DNA from: Nitrospirae bacterium GWB2_47_37
GTDB lineage: Bacteria; Nitrospirota; Thermodesulfovibrionia; Thermodesulfovibrionales; Dissulfurispiraceae
DNA: 61,426 bases
NCBI GenBank assembly: GCA_001803635.1
Contig: MHDU01000055.1
Span: 1-61,426, forward strand
Direction: 5' to 3'
The first letter of the stretch is position 1. Every line of letters begins with the position of its first letter. A program made the translations under genes and the position numbers. Positions 27,241 to 35,703 of the stretch are shown piece by piece. The notes below the pieces were generated by a model that saw only the letters and a program-made list of their open reading frames with translations, ran no database searches and was not told where the DNA came from.

Positions 27241-29776
27241 CCGTCTGCTCCGTCTTGAATTCCTCCCATAAGCCGCAGAACCCTTCCATTCCTCTTTCCG
27301 CGTCTTCGAGGAATTCGATCCTCGATTCGATCTCCGCTCTCGAACGGTTCAGTTCCTGTATTATCCCGTCGAATATGGATTTATAAATGCCGGCAACCCT
27401 ATCTACCTCTTTGGAGATTTCGTTCTTCAGTCCGTCGAGGTGTTGATTTATGTGAGATAAAAGATCGGCGCTTTGTCCTGACATCCATGTATGCGTTACA
27501 TCTTCGAGGCTCTTTCTTATAAGGAAAACGGCCTTTTTCATCTGTATCGCGTCGAACTTTAAATTACCCGTCCTCCGGTTTATGCGCCCCAAAGAAAGCG
27601 TCAGTTGCAGGAACCCCCACAGACCTCTTCTCCTCGCGAGCCTTCCTTTAAAGAACGCGGGATCGAACAGGCCTTCCAGTTTTAAAACCTTTCCCTGAAA
27701 ATCGAACCTGATAAAAGATTGAAGCAGTTTGGGCATTGCTATATCGATATCCGGAACGTCCTGCGTTTTCATATATTCCTTGTATTGCATTGCCTTGTCC
27801 AGCATCGACCTGCTCTGTTCCCGCAGCTCTTTCTCTTTCCGGCTCAAATCATTATTTATCGACTTTTGATATTTGCCCATCATATGAATATAATTCTTCT
27901 CTACGGCGCCTTTTTTTATCTCGCTCGATATTTTATCCGTCGCTTCCAGCCTGCTTCCATTCTGAAGCGCAATAAGTTCTTCGGCGGAAAGGGACATAAG
28001 CGCCTTTATCAACGACCTCATAACATTGTCGGTGTGCATATTGATTATAAGCTGCAGGGATTTATGGGCAAGGGTTAAATCCCGCCCCATCCCGTCGATA
28101 TTGCCGTCGAACACGGCCTTCCCGGACAATGCAAGCATCGCCTCTTCGTACAGTCCCGCCGCGGCGTCCATCTTCTCCCGCAGTTCATCGCGCTTTCTCT
28201 TGAGTTTCTCGATCCTGTTCGCAATATAACCTTCTTTGATATCCATGAGCCTGCGGTCTATAAGGGACATCTTATGATTGAAAAGCTCTATCGAAGCCTT
28301 TTCCACCGCGATATAATTTATATATTTTATAAGCTGTTCGACCCCGCTTTTTTCCCTCAGCGTCCCGAAAGTCGCCCATTCTTTTCCGTGAAACCACATC
28401 ATGTTCCTTATCTGGTTGTCGACAAAGGATAGGATCGTCATCTCTTCCATGCCCTGATACTTCCTTAACGAACTATTCAGGCACTCGCGCAGTTGCGCGC
28501 CGTCGTCGGTATCCAGCCCGGAGCAATCTTTAATCCTGAATGCCTTTTGCGCATAAAAATACTGAAGCGCCGATACTCCGAGCACGATAAACCCTTTATA
28601 CCCCAGTTCCTTCAGTTTAGACCTCAGAAAATCTATGAACCTGACGGCCGATTTCTTTTCTTCGCTTAAATACATAAGATCGAGCTTATTTACAACGACT
28701 ATGAAAGAATAGATCTTATTGTGTTCTTCAAAGGCAGCCTTTATGTCCCTGAAGAACTCCTCTTCGCTCTTTGTAAGGTGCTTCGTGTAATCCACTATGA
28801 AGACCACCACATCCGCGTCTCCAATCCACTTATAGGCGACCTTCTTATGGTCGGTCCCGGCGAGATCCGGTCCCGGAGTGTCTATGATCGTGTAGTCGCA
28901 CAGGCTGTCCTCGCCGGCAACATAATTGATTTCCATGTCGTCGAGGACATAGCCGTCTTTTTTGTCCATCTGCGCGGTCCTGAACTCATCTAAAATATAT
29001 TCTTTCACGTCGGACGGCTTATTAAAGGAGATATTCCGGCCCTGATAATTCACCGATATTTTCTTATCCCTGCTCTTTGCGTAGATGCACGAGTTAAAGG
29101 TGGGAAGCTCGGTGCTTGCCGGAGCGTATTCATCGCCAAGGAGACAGTTAACCAGGACGCTCTTTCCCGATTTTTTCAGGGCCATCATAGCCACCTTCAG
29201 GTTTTTATTCTCCATATCCGTAAGCATGCCGCCGATATCCGACACTACGTTAAGGATCGTGTCCTTCTCTTCCCTTATCTCGCCGCCGTGAATGCATGAA
29301 ATACGGCTTTGCGCCTTATCGAGAGCGGCTTTCAGGTCTCCGTAATTTTCGCTGAAGACCTCCATCTTCCTTCTTTCGGATTCTTCGTCACCGAGCATAA
29401 CCTCTATCTCTATGTCGAGATAGAGCATCTGCTGGATTATTTCGCTCAATATCTCCTTGTCCTCGGTATCGAGAACAAACCGGTAATTCGGCAATTCCGG
29501 CTCGTCGATATAATTGACCAGTTCGCTTAATTTACGGGGCTTAAATAATATCCTGCCGGTAGATTTATGTTTAAGGAATGTGTCAAAGCCGAAGACTATC
29601 TCTTTTGCGACCTTGATCTTATGGATGGAATTGCCGTCTACGCCGGAGTTGTCTATAAACTGAAAAACCGGCATCTCGTCCTGAAGTATTATTCTCTTGT
29701 TTAAAAACGGAAAAACGGCATCCTTACTGGATTTCTTCTGGGTATAAAGCGCGCCTTTTATTTTAATGATATCCAT
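27233..29776 (-). CDS. Bacterial dynamin-like GTPase
   Basis: 847 residues. An N-terminal extension of ~190 residues precedes a dynamin-type GTPase domain. The P-loop reads ALKKSGKSV (the first Gly of GxxxxGKS is Ala). Next come a switch-I Thr in PASTELPTF, DTPGPD (G3) and VNKLD (G4). The C-terminal ~400 residues are helical and charged, with long coiled-coil-like segments (IEKLKRKRDELREKMDAA, KSINNDLSRKEKELREQSR) and a hydrophobic patch near residue ~690 (RRGLWGFLQLTLSLG) that could be a membrane paddle. Such proteins remodel or fuse membranes and some protect against phage or membrane damage. It is a single gene, not the common tandem pair. Confidence 0.8.
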   Translation of the reverse strand: MDIIKIKGALYTQKKSSKDAVFPFLNKRIILQDEMPVFQFIDNSGVDGNSIHKIKVAKEIVFGFDTFLKHKSTGRILFKPRKLSELVNYIDEPELPNYRFVLDTEDKEILSEIIQQMLYLDIEIEVMLGDEESERRKMEVFSENYGDLKAALDKAQSRISCIHGGEIREEKDTILNVVSDIGGMLTDMENKNLKVAMMALKKSGKSVLVNCLLGDEYAPASTELPTFNSCIYAKSRDKKISVNYQGRNISFNKPSDVKEYILDEFRTAQMDKKDGYVLDDMEINYVAGEDSLCDYTIIDTPGPDLAGTDHKKVAYKWIGDADVVVFIVDYTKHLTKSEEEFFRDIKAAFEEHNKIYSFIVVVNKLDLMYLSEEKKSAVRFIDFLRSKLKELGYKGFIVLGVSALQYFYAQKAFRIKDCSGLDTDDGAQLRECLNSSLRKYQGMEEMTILSFVDNQIRNMMWFHGKEWATFGTLREKSGVEQLIKYINYIAVEKASIELFNHKMSLIDRRLMDIKEGYIANRIEKLKRKRDELREKMDAAAGLYEEAMLALSGKAVFDGNIDGMGRDLTLAHKSLQLIINMHTDNVMRSLIKALMSLSAEELIALQNGSRLEATDKISSEIKKGAVEKNYIHMMGKYQKSINNDLSRKEKELREQSRSMLDKAMQYKEYMKTQDVPDIDIAMPKLLQSFIRFDFQGKVLKLEGLFDPAFFKGRLARRRGLWGFLQLTLSLGRINRRTGNLKFDAIQMKKAVFLIRKSLEDVTHTWMSGQSADLLSHINQHLDGLKNEISKEVDRVAGIYKSIFDGIIQELNRSRAEIESRIEFLEDAERGMEGFCGLWEEFKTEQTVK

Positions 29777-29899
29777 CTTCCCTGCCCGCCGGGTATTTTT
29801 GAACTATTCCCGAAAATTATACTTTATTGCGGCATAAGCTAACAAGATAAATCCACAGTCATACACTTCAGAGAATTTGGCTGCAGATTATGGATAGAA

Positions 29900-29939
29900 G
29901 GCAGGGCATTGTATTGTAGCGGAAATACTGTGCCCTGCC
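29900..29939. repeat. Compact 40-base palindromic element (copy 2)
   Basis: GGCAGGGCA and TGCCCTGCC bound a 40-base unit. Its reverse complement matches the two outer parts of the interrupted element at 5665-5802, with no intervening segment here. It lies 80 bases upstream of leuC, between divergently transcribed genes. Confidence 0.65.
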
Positions 29940-30018
29940 TTCGGGATGGCCGCGTCTTGTCAATCCTTTGCCGGTAAGGATATAATAGAGATTCAATTTA
30001 TATATTTGCGGAGGATAC

Positions 30019-31278
30019 ATGACCATTACAGAAAAGATATTCGCGGCGCACACAGGCAAAAAAGAAGTTTCCGCCGGAGAACTTGTAAACGCGAAAGTCG
30101 ATCTTATACTCGCCAACGATATTACGGCCCCCATTGCGATACAGGAATTCAAAAAAACAGGCGCAAAGGATGTTTTCGATAAAGACCGCGTGGCATTCAT
30201 ACCCGACCACTTCGCGCCGCAGAAAGACATAAAGGCTGCGGAGCAGTGCAAGATGCTGCGTGAATTCTCAAAGGATTATCGTCTCGGACTCTATTTCGAA
30301 GTAGGAAGGATGGGGGTAGAGCACGCGCTGCTTCCGGAGCAGGGGCTTGTAGTTCCGGGAGACCTTATAATCGGCGCGGACAGCCATACATGCACGTACG
30401 GAGCGCTCGGAGCATTCGCGACAGGTGTGGGTTCCACGGACGTGGCTGCGGCAATGGCGACAGGCGAATGCTGGTTCAAAATTCCGGAGTCGATGAAATT
30501 CGTTTATTATGGAAAACTCAATAAATGGGTCAGCGGCAAGGATTTGATTCTCCATACAATCGGAGACATAGGAGTTGACGGCGCATTATACAGGGCAATG
30601 GAATTCGAGGGAGAAACCATCAGAAATCTTCCTATGTACGGAAGGCTCACAATGTGCAATATGGCTATCGAGGCCGGAGGAAAAAACGGGATCATCGTGC
30701 CTGATAACATAACAGAAGGATATGTAAAAGGAAGGGCAAAAAGGCCGTACAAATTTTATGCCTCCGATTCCGACGCGAAATATATGGAAATCAGGGAATA
30801 CGACTGCTCAAAGATACCTTTAACGGTTTCATGCCCTCATCTGCCGTCGAATACAAAACCCGCAACGGAGCTTTCGCATATCACCATAGACCAGATAGTG
30901 ATCGGCTCATGCACAAACGGACGGCTCGAAGATTTAAGAGAGGCCGCGCAGATAATAAAGGGCAGGAAGGTTAATCCTAATGTGAGGATGATCGTCATCC
31001 CCGCAACGCAGCAGATATACAAAGACGCAATGCACGAAGGGCTGCTCGACATATTCATAGACGCCGAGGCGGTTGTCTCGACGCCGACATGCGGACCTTG
31101 TCTCGGCGGGCATATGGGAATCCTCGCAAAGGGAGAAAGGGCTCTCGCTACCACAAACAGGAATTTTGTCGGAAGAATGGGACATCCGGAAAGCGAGGTT
31201 TACCTCAGCAATCCGGCAGTGGCAGCGGCAACAGCGGTGATAGGGAAAATAGCTACGCCCGAAGATTTGGGATTATAA
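30019..31278 (+). CDS. leuC: 3-isopropylmalate dehydratase large subunit (HacA/archaeal-like)
   Basis: A 419-residue aconitase-family large subunit that isomerises 2-isopropylmalate to 3-isopropylmalate. The Fe-S cluster cysteines are in [23 protein letters not shown] and [14 protein letters not shown]. The length is that of the short LeuC/HacA type (about 420 residues). Start: ATG with GGAGG eight bases upstream. No leuD (small subunit) or leuB is adjacent; the downstream gene is convergent, so the small subunit must be encoded elsewhere. Confidence 0.93.
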   Translation: MTITEKIFAAHTGKKEVSAGELVNAKVDLILANDITAPIAIQEFKKTGAKDVFDKDRVAFIPDHFAPQKDIKAAEQCKMLREFSKDYRLGLYFEVGRMGVEHALLPEQGLVVPGDLIIGADSHTCTYGALGAFATGVGSTDVAAAMATGECWFKIPESMKFVYYGKLNKWVSGKDLILHTIGDIGVDGALYRAMEFEGETIRNLPMYGRLTMCNMAIEAGGKNGIIVPDNITEGYVKGRAKRPYKFYASDSDAKYMEIREYDCSKIPLTVSCPHLPSNTKPATELSHITIDQIVIGSCTNGRLEDLREAAQIIKGRKVNPNVRMIVIPATQQIYKDAMHEGLLDIFIDAEAVVSTPTCGPCLGGHMGILAKGERALATTNRNFVGRMGHPESEVYLSNPAVAAATAVIGKIATPEDLGL

Positions 31279-31286
31279 ATAATCTA

Positions 31287-32291
31287 TTAATCTTCCCAAT
31301 CCTTGCCGGTCATCAATTTCCACGCGTTCTTGAATGCTATTTTTTCGGCAGTAGGTTTGCTTAACTCTTTCAGAACAATAGACCTGAAGGTATCCATCAC
31401 CCTGTCATAATTACCAAAGCGGCCGGTGTTGATATCCGAGCCGATAACAAATCTGTCGGGGAATTCCTCGAATAATTTTTCCCATTCGGCATCGAGGGAA
31501 ACACCCCATGATGACACATCATACATTATTGCGTCTTGATAGCCTGTGCCGTGATATTTGGAGCCGGGTTTCGACTGCACGAGATCAAAATAAAGGTTCG
31601 GGTATTTTTTGATCAAATCCCGCACGCCGTCGGCCTTGCTGAATTTATTCCATGTAACCGGATTCCTGTTCCTTCCCACATGACACCATATCAACTTTGC
31701 CTTCGGGTATTTGGCAAGCATCCTCTCCAGTTCAGGCAGAAGTTCGTCCTCCGCCTCGTGGTGCAGCAAGAACGGCATGCCTGTCTCGCTCGACAATTCA
31801 AAAACCACCTTCATGGCTTCGGAGTCAACCGGTAGATGCACATTGCGGTTATTGGTGCTCGAAGGATAGTGTCTTGCCTCAAACTCGCCCATCGCAAAAT
31901 ATTTGCCCGACCTCGCATCCTTTGCAAGTTTTTCAAGAAAACCCTTATCGCTGCCGTGCCACAGCTTGCCGTCGCCGTGAACAATAGTGGGGACAAACCT
32001 GTCGGGATGCAGTTCGTTCTGTCTTATCGATTCCTCGCTTCCGAGTTTCTCGTTAGGTCCGAGCCATGTAAGCGCCACGCCGTTTTCATCCATCCTTCCA
32101 ATAAGCCTGTCGGTTTCTATTTTACCGCCGTGATGATACTCCACATCTATTATCGGAATGGTTCCCTGCTTTATCAGTGTTTTAATACGTTCCTTAAATA
32201 TCCTGACCTGTTCGTTTTTATCGAGAGCAAATGCATCGTTTGAAAGGATAAAAATAAGAGCAAAAATAACGGTAGTTAATGTTTTAAGCAT
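31287..32291 (-). CDS. Exported amidohydrolase-family (TIM-barrel) protein
   Basis: 334 residues started at the ATG at 32291, which has GAGGAGGA upstream and opens a signal peptide (MLKTLTTVIFALIFILSNDAFA). An in-frame start at 32387 would run through a repeat and is rejected. The body looks like an amidohydrolase-2/TatD-type barrel, with possible metal ligands in IIDVEYHHGG, GEFEARHY, LLHHEAEDE, IWCHVGR and IGSDIN. Substrate is unknown. Periplasmic location is unusual for this superfamily. Confidence 0.75.
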   Translation of the reverse strand: MLKTLTTVIFALIFILSNDAFALDKNEQVRIFKERIKTLIKQGTIPIIDVEYHHGGKIETDRLIGRMDENGVALTWLGPNEKLGSEESIRQNELHPDRFVPTIVHGDGKLWHGSDKGFLEKLAKDARSGKYFAMGEFEARHYPSSTNNRNVHLPVDSEAMKVVFELSSETGMPFLLHHEAEDELLPELERMLAKYPKAKLIWCHVGRNRNPVTWNKFSKADGVRDLIKKYPNLYFDLVQSKPGSKYHGTGYQDAIMYDVSSWGVSLDAEWEKLFEEFPDRFVIGSDINTGRFGNYDRVMDTFRSIVLKELSKPTAEKIAFKNAWKLMTGKDWED

Positions 32292-32318
32292 CGCAAAATC
32301 CTCCTCTTTAATGCCCCT

Positions 32319-32367
32319 ATTTTCCGGCTTCCCGCAGCAGATGAAAAATGTGCATGTCAGCAATTTA
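32319..32367. repeat. Direct repeat flanking the broken toxin-antitoxin locus, left copy
   Basis: TTCCGGCTTCCCGCAGC followed by [A/G]GATGAAAAATG (32322-32350) recurs at 32697-32725. Similarity continues more loosely to an AATTTATT-like end. The truncated toxin frame stops inside this copy. Confidence 0.6.
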
Positions 32368-32463
32368 TTCGCCGTGCCGCTGTTCATTCAAAAAATCTTT
32401 TATAAAATTGCGCTTGCTGTGTATCAAGGCGAGTATTTTTGCAGGTTTCGACCACTTTACCAC
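32365..32463 (-). pseudogene. Truncated RelE/ParE-type toxin
   Basis: A GTG start overlaps the antitoxin stop. The frame encodes 32 residues beginning VVKWSKPAK, which matches the usual N-terminus of ParE/RelE toxins (VKWSxxA). After about 14 codons the similarity is lost, and the frame ends where the left direct repeat starts. A normal toxin has about 95-100 residues, so this is a remnant. Confidence 0.55.
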
Positions 32464-32636
32464 GATTGCATTTCTCTTTTTAACTCTTCGATAGAATACG
32501 ATTCGCCGCGCTCTACAGCCTCTCTGCCTTTCTTGACCTTGTCAATAACATAAAGTTCATACATTATGTCGTCAAGATTTGAGGTTTCCGGCAATCTCGA
32601 AATCGCTTTGATCGCCTCTTGCTTTAAGGTTTCCAT
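32457..32636 (-). CDS. Orphan ParD/RelB-like antitoxin
   Basis: 59 residues from an ATG at 32636, with GGGAGGTGCTGAC upstream as ribosome site. The sequence pattern (AIKAISRLPETSNLDDIMYELYVIDKVKKGREAVERGESYSIEELKREM) is typical of the small antitoxins that pair with ParE/RelE toxins. The pattern includes the DIMYELYV core and an ExGxxxSxEELK tail. The partner toxin directly downstream is truncated, so the antitoxin seems to be orphaned. Confidence 0.75.
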   Translation of the reverse strand: METLKQEAIKAISRLPETSNLDDIMYELYVIDKVKKGREAVERGESYSIEELKREMQSW

Positions 32637-32696
32637 GTCAGCACCTCCCTTTGCTTTGCCTTATCCTTATTTTATCATTTTTATAGTTTTTCGGCA

Positions 32697-32725
32697 TTCC
32701 GGCTTCCCGCAGCGGATGAAAAATG
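32697..32725. repeat. Direct repeat flanking the broken toxin-antitoxin locus, right copy
   Basis: This copy differs at one base from the left copy over 29 bases. On the minus strand it contains the small palindrome CCGCTGCGG. The two copies bracket about 375 bases that hold the antitoxin and the toxin remnant. Confidence 0.65.
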
Positions 32726-32741
32726 AGGCTGACGGATTTAT

Positions 32742-33170
32742 TTAATGGTCGCTGTCCCTATTTTTGCACGAAGGAAGTAATGATTGCCATACTTCTTGGA
32801 GTTTTTTAAATGATTCAATTTTTTCTATCTTCCAGTCGGGAAGATATTCCTTGCGCTGCCTTACAAATTCTTCTCTTTGATCAGGGGTTAATTTAGACAA
32901 GCCCTCTACAATTGCCCGCAATTTGGGATTTTGTGCTGAAACTCTTTGTCCGTTTTTAATTTGATTGAGCAATTCATTGCAAAATTTGCTGTTTAACTCC
33001 TCACTGTTAAATGGCAATTTAAGTTTTCTGGCTACATCAAATGGGTCGTTAAAAATAAGTGGCGATGAGAAGCGCAAGGTTTTATTGATCAAGATTGATT
33101 TCGCTGCTTCCTCAGTAGCATACTTGTAAAAAAATTGCCTATTGTGCTTCCTGTTTGGTGATGTTAACAA
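32742..33170 (-). pseudogene. N-terminal fragment of a DUF2971-like protein, cut by a repeat
   Basis: 142 residues. The N-terminal region FFYKYATEEAAKSILINKTLRFSSPLIFNDPFD matches the DUF2971 family opening (YKYR...L..N.I.FS.P..FNDPFD). Family members usually have about 250-350 residues. The frame ends with KNRDSDH, which is encoded by the dispersed repeat at 32743-32765, so the natural C-terminus has been lost at a repeat junction. The function of DUF2971 is unknown. Confidence 0.65.
32743..32765. repeat. Short dispersed repeat, copy 2
   Basis: It contains GGTCGCTGTCCCTATTTT, identical to 81-98 and in the same orientation. It forms the 3' end of the truncated DUF2971-like gene and lies 18 bases from the right direct repeat. 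Confidence 0.75.
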
Positions 33171-33260
33171 TCATTCACTCCTTTATGTATTATGTAACCC
33201 AACATATATGCTCAACGGCAACATTAAGCCACTCCGTTTAGATTTATTATCCAATCTCAA

Positions 33261-34355
33261 TTATCTTCTTTCTAAAATCTTCAATCCCTTGCAACCATCC
33301 TCATACCCCATATCACACGCCTTTTGAAAATCCTCAATCGCTTTGTCTATGTCACCTTTCCTAAAATAAACACCTCCACGAAAGTAGTAGGCTTCGGCAT
33401 TCTTAGGGTCTAACGCAATACACTTACTGTAATCTTCAATTGCCTTGTCATATTGGCCTTTCTTAGCATAGACAACCCCACGAGAAGAGTAGGCTGCAGC
33501 AAGATTCGGGTGGTCTAATGCAATAGCCTTACTGTAATCCTCAATTGCCCTGTCGTATTGGCCTTTATTAGCATAGGCAACCCCACGAAAAGAGTAGGCA
33601 TAGGCATCTTTAGGATTTAATGAAATAGCCTTACTGCAATCCTCAATCGCTTTGTCATATTGGCCTTTCATAGTATAGGCAACCCCACGAGAAGAGTAGG
33701 CATAGGCATCGGCATAACTTGGGTCTAACGCAATTGCTGATGTATATGCCTCTATTGCTCTGTCATATTCTTCATTTACAGAGTAATTCAACCCCTTGGT
33801 AAGCAATGCCTTTGCCGTCAATGTATCTGTAGCTTTTTTATACTTCGCTTCAATCTGCCTATCTGCCTTTAACAGACCGACCTCTTTTTTGAGCTTCTCT
33901 ATCTCATTTAATGCCTCATCTGCCCTTTTATTCGCATCCCTTAGCGATGTCTCCATCTCTTTTATCTTTCCGCTGTCTTTACGAAGACCGTCGAGGGTCT
34001 TTGCAACCGCTTTAGGGTCTGCTGACACTTTTGCCTTTAGCCAATAGGTCTTGCCGTCCCATTTCTCATCTACCACCTCTGCGCCGACTATGCCCGCAGT
34101 CAGCACAGTTACCTGGTCTTTTGTAAGCTTAAAGTCCTTAACCTCAGTCTCGCTTATAAGATATGTGCCGAATTCCTCAAGGAGCAGTCTCTTTACCATT
34201 TCAAGGGAAATAGTCCTGCATGACGCCTTACTGTCAAGCTCGCTCGCCTGATATGTGTATTCTTTTACAAAGGTAACTTTCTCAGCGTGGGATAATCCGG
34301 CAAACAGGAATATGCTGAAAACAACTGCGAGAATAATTTTTATGAAATAGCGCAT
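33261..34355 (-). CDS. Exported TPR-repeat protein
   Basis: 364 residues from the ATG at 34355 (GGGGGATGAG upstream); the in-frame start at 34379 is less likely. A signal peptide (MRYFIKIILAVVFSIFLFAGLSHA) is followed by a ~100-residue globular part with VKRLLLEEFGTYLISETEV, a coiled coil (~residues 130-175) and five TPR units with near-identical wording (AYSSRGVAYTMKGQYDKAIEDCSKAISLNPKDA...). The TPR units are also very similar as DNA, with a period of 102-105 bases between 33424 and 33730. A periplasmic scaffold role is likely; the partner is unknown. Confidence 0.8.
   Translation of the reverse strand: MRYFIKIILAVVFSIFLFAGLSHAEKVTFVKEYTYQASELDSKASCRTISLEMVKRLLLEEFGTYLISETEVKDFKLTKDQVTVLTAGIVGAEVVDEKWDGKTYWLKAKVSADPKAVAKTLDGLRKDSGKIKEMETSLRDANKRADEALNEIEKLKKEVGLLKADRQIEAKYKKATDTLTAKALLTKGLNYSVNEEYDRAIEAYTSAIALDPSYADAYAYSSRGVAYTMKGQYDKAIEDCSKAISLNPKDAYAYSFRGVAYANKGQYDRAIEDYSKAIALDHPNLAAAYSSRGVVYAKKGQYDKAIEDYSKCIALDPKNAEAYYFRGGVYFRKGDIDKAIEDFQKACDMGYEDGCKGLKILERR
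33424..33735. repeat. Tandem 102/105-base repeats encoding TPR units
   Basis: The phrase TTACTGTAATC recurs at 33424 and 33529 and, with one change, at 33631. The intervals are 105 and 102 bases, that is, 35 and 34 codons. DNA-level identity is high, pointing to recent unit duplication or conversion. Confidence 0.75.
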
Positions 34356-34599
34356 CTCATCCCCCTTTGCTTCAATCATAGGGAAATTATATCAGCTTTT
34401 ATGAAAAATGGGAGGTGAAAATTACCCGAAGCACACAAAAATTTCAACCGCACTAACCTCTTGAACACCCTGCATAGAATGTTTTATTCTTACAGATAAA
34501 CACATGGCGCATGAAATCAAAATAAAAATCTATAAGGATTAAAGAATTCAGGGTAAAAACCGCGTAAAAACAAATTCCTTGTGATAAAATAAAAACAAC

Positions 34600-35070
34600 A
34601 TGAGCATAGAAGATAAACTTAAAGAATTAAGCATTACTCTCGCCGAAGCTCCCAAGCCGCTCGGCTCTTATGTGCCTTGCGTTCAGACGGGCAATCTTCT
34701 TTTCTTGAGCGGAGCGCTTCCATTGAAAGAGGGGAAGCTCATCAAAACAGGCCGGGTTACCGGAAGAGTCGGAGAATCGGTCTCGATAGAAGAAGCTCAG
34801 GAATGCGCCCGGCAGTGCGTTATAAATGCGCTTTCGGTTTTGAAGTCTCATCTCGGAAGTCTCGATAAGATCAAAAGATGCGTAAAGCTGAACGGTTATG
34901 TGGCGTCGGCATCGGATTTTACGGAGCAACCGAAGGTGCTGAATGCAGCGTCCGATCTTTTGTTCGAGATATTCGGCGAAGCAGGCAGGCACGCGCGGGC
35001 GGCAGTAGGCGTATATGTCCTCCCATTGAATTCGCCGATAGAGATAGATTTCATATTTGAGATAAACTGA
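34600..35070 (+). CDS. RidA-family protein (YjgF/YER057c/UK114)
   Basis: 156 residues, of the longer RidA subgroup (typical RidA is ~130). Conserved parts are GNLLFLSGALPLKEGKL, the CVINALSVLKSHLGSLDKIKRCVKLNGYVAS region and a HARAAVGVYVLPLNSPIEIDFIFE end that holds the substrate-contacting Arg. RidA proteins hydrolyse reactive enamine/imine intermediates from PLP enzymes. No ribosome site is obvious, and an A/T-rich -10-like TAAAAT lies just upstream, so the mRNA may have a very short leader. The next gene follows after 11 bases. Confidence 0.85.
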   Translation: MSIEDKLKELSITLAEAPKPLGSYVPCVQTGNLLFLSGALPLKEGKLIKTGRVTGRVGESVSIEEAQECARQCVINALSVLKSHLGSLDKIKRCVKLNGYVASASDFTEQPKVLNAASDLLFEIFGEAGRHARAAVGVYVLPLNSPIEIDFIFEIN

Positions 35071-35081
35071 AGGAGCATAAT

Positions 35082-35447
35082 ATGCATAATCTTTTTATTC
35101 ACGGCACGCTCAGGCGGGGATGCAGCAACAACAACCTCTTATCCGGAGCCGATTTTATCGGGAGCGCCGAAACAGCCGAGGACTACGCCCTCTTTATGGT
35201 AGACAAAAAGCCTCTAATCACCAAACGCCCGGTATCGAAGATAAAAGGCGACGTATACTCGATAACCGAAGAGATGATGACTATGGTCGACCGCCTTAAG
35301 GGTAACCCGCGCATCAATAAAAGGGAAGTCGTTTCGGTAAAACTCGAAGACGGCAAGACGATTGAAGCATGGCTTTATTTCCACATTCACCCGTTGCGAA
35401 ACTCCGTCCTCATAGAGTCCGGGGACTATACCGAAAAAAAAGCTTAG
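35082..35447 (+). CDS. Gamma-glutamylcyclotransferase (AIG2/GGCT)-like protein
   Basis: 121 residues with the family opening LFIHGTLRRGCSNN (YGTLRRG-type glycine loop) and a C-terminal AWLYFH segment. The family acts on gamma-glutamyl amines or is of unknown activity. A ribosome-site-like AAGGAG is 7 bases before the ATG. It overlaps the end of the convergent small gene by 4 bases. Confidence 0.75.
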   Translation: MHNLFIHGTLRRGCSNNNLLSGADFIGSAETAEDYALFMVDKKPLITKRPVSKIKGDVYSITEEMMTMVDRLKGNPRINKREVVSVKLEDGKTIEAWLYFHIHPLRNSVLIESGDYTEKKA

Positions 35448-35677
35448 CCCTCGATCAATCCTGTCTCTTTTAATTCTTTTACCATTACGTCAAACTCCGG
35501 GCGGTGCTTATACCCCAGCGCGACAATGGCCTCGTAAGGCTCCATCTCCGCGTTTGGATCGGACAACGACAGGTATTTGTTGAATACGGCGTTAAAGGCG
35601 TTCCTTTTTGCCGCAATAAAATAATTGTCCTCGAACGCAAGGGAAATCTTATATGCAATGTCTTCAATCTCAGGCAT
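35444..35677 (-). CDS. Small protein of unknown function downstream of the radical-SAM gene
   Basis: 77 residues, acidic and helical (MPEIEDIAYKISLAFEDNYF...), with GGAGGAGAG before the ATG, 26 bases after the stop of the radical-SAM gene. I do not recognise it. It may be the last gene of the dcw-linked run. Confidence 0.6.
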   Translation of the reverse strand: MPEIEDIAYKISLAFEDNYFIAAKRNAFNAVFNKYLSLSDPNAEMEPYEAIVALGYKHRPEFDVMVKELKETGLIEG

Positions 35678-35703
35678 TCTCTCCTCCTTTGCTTGTCCCT
35701 TTA

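Noticed and set aside
32292-32387. Longer start for the amidohydrolase
   Set aside because: The extension runs through the direct repeat and the toxin remnant; the ATG at 32291 has a ribosome site and a signal peptide.
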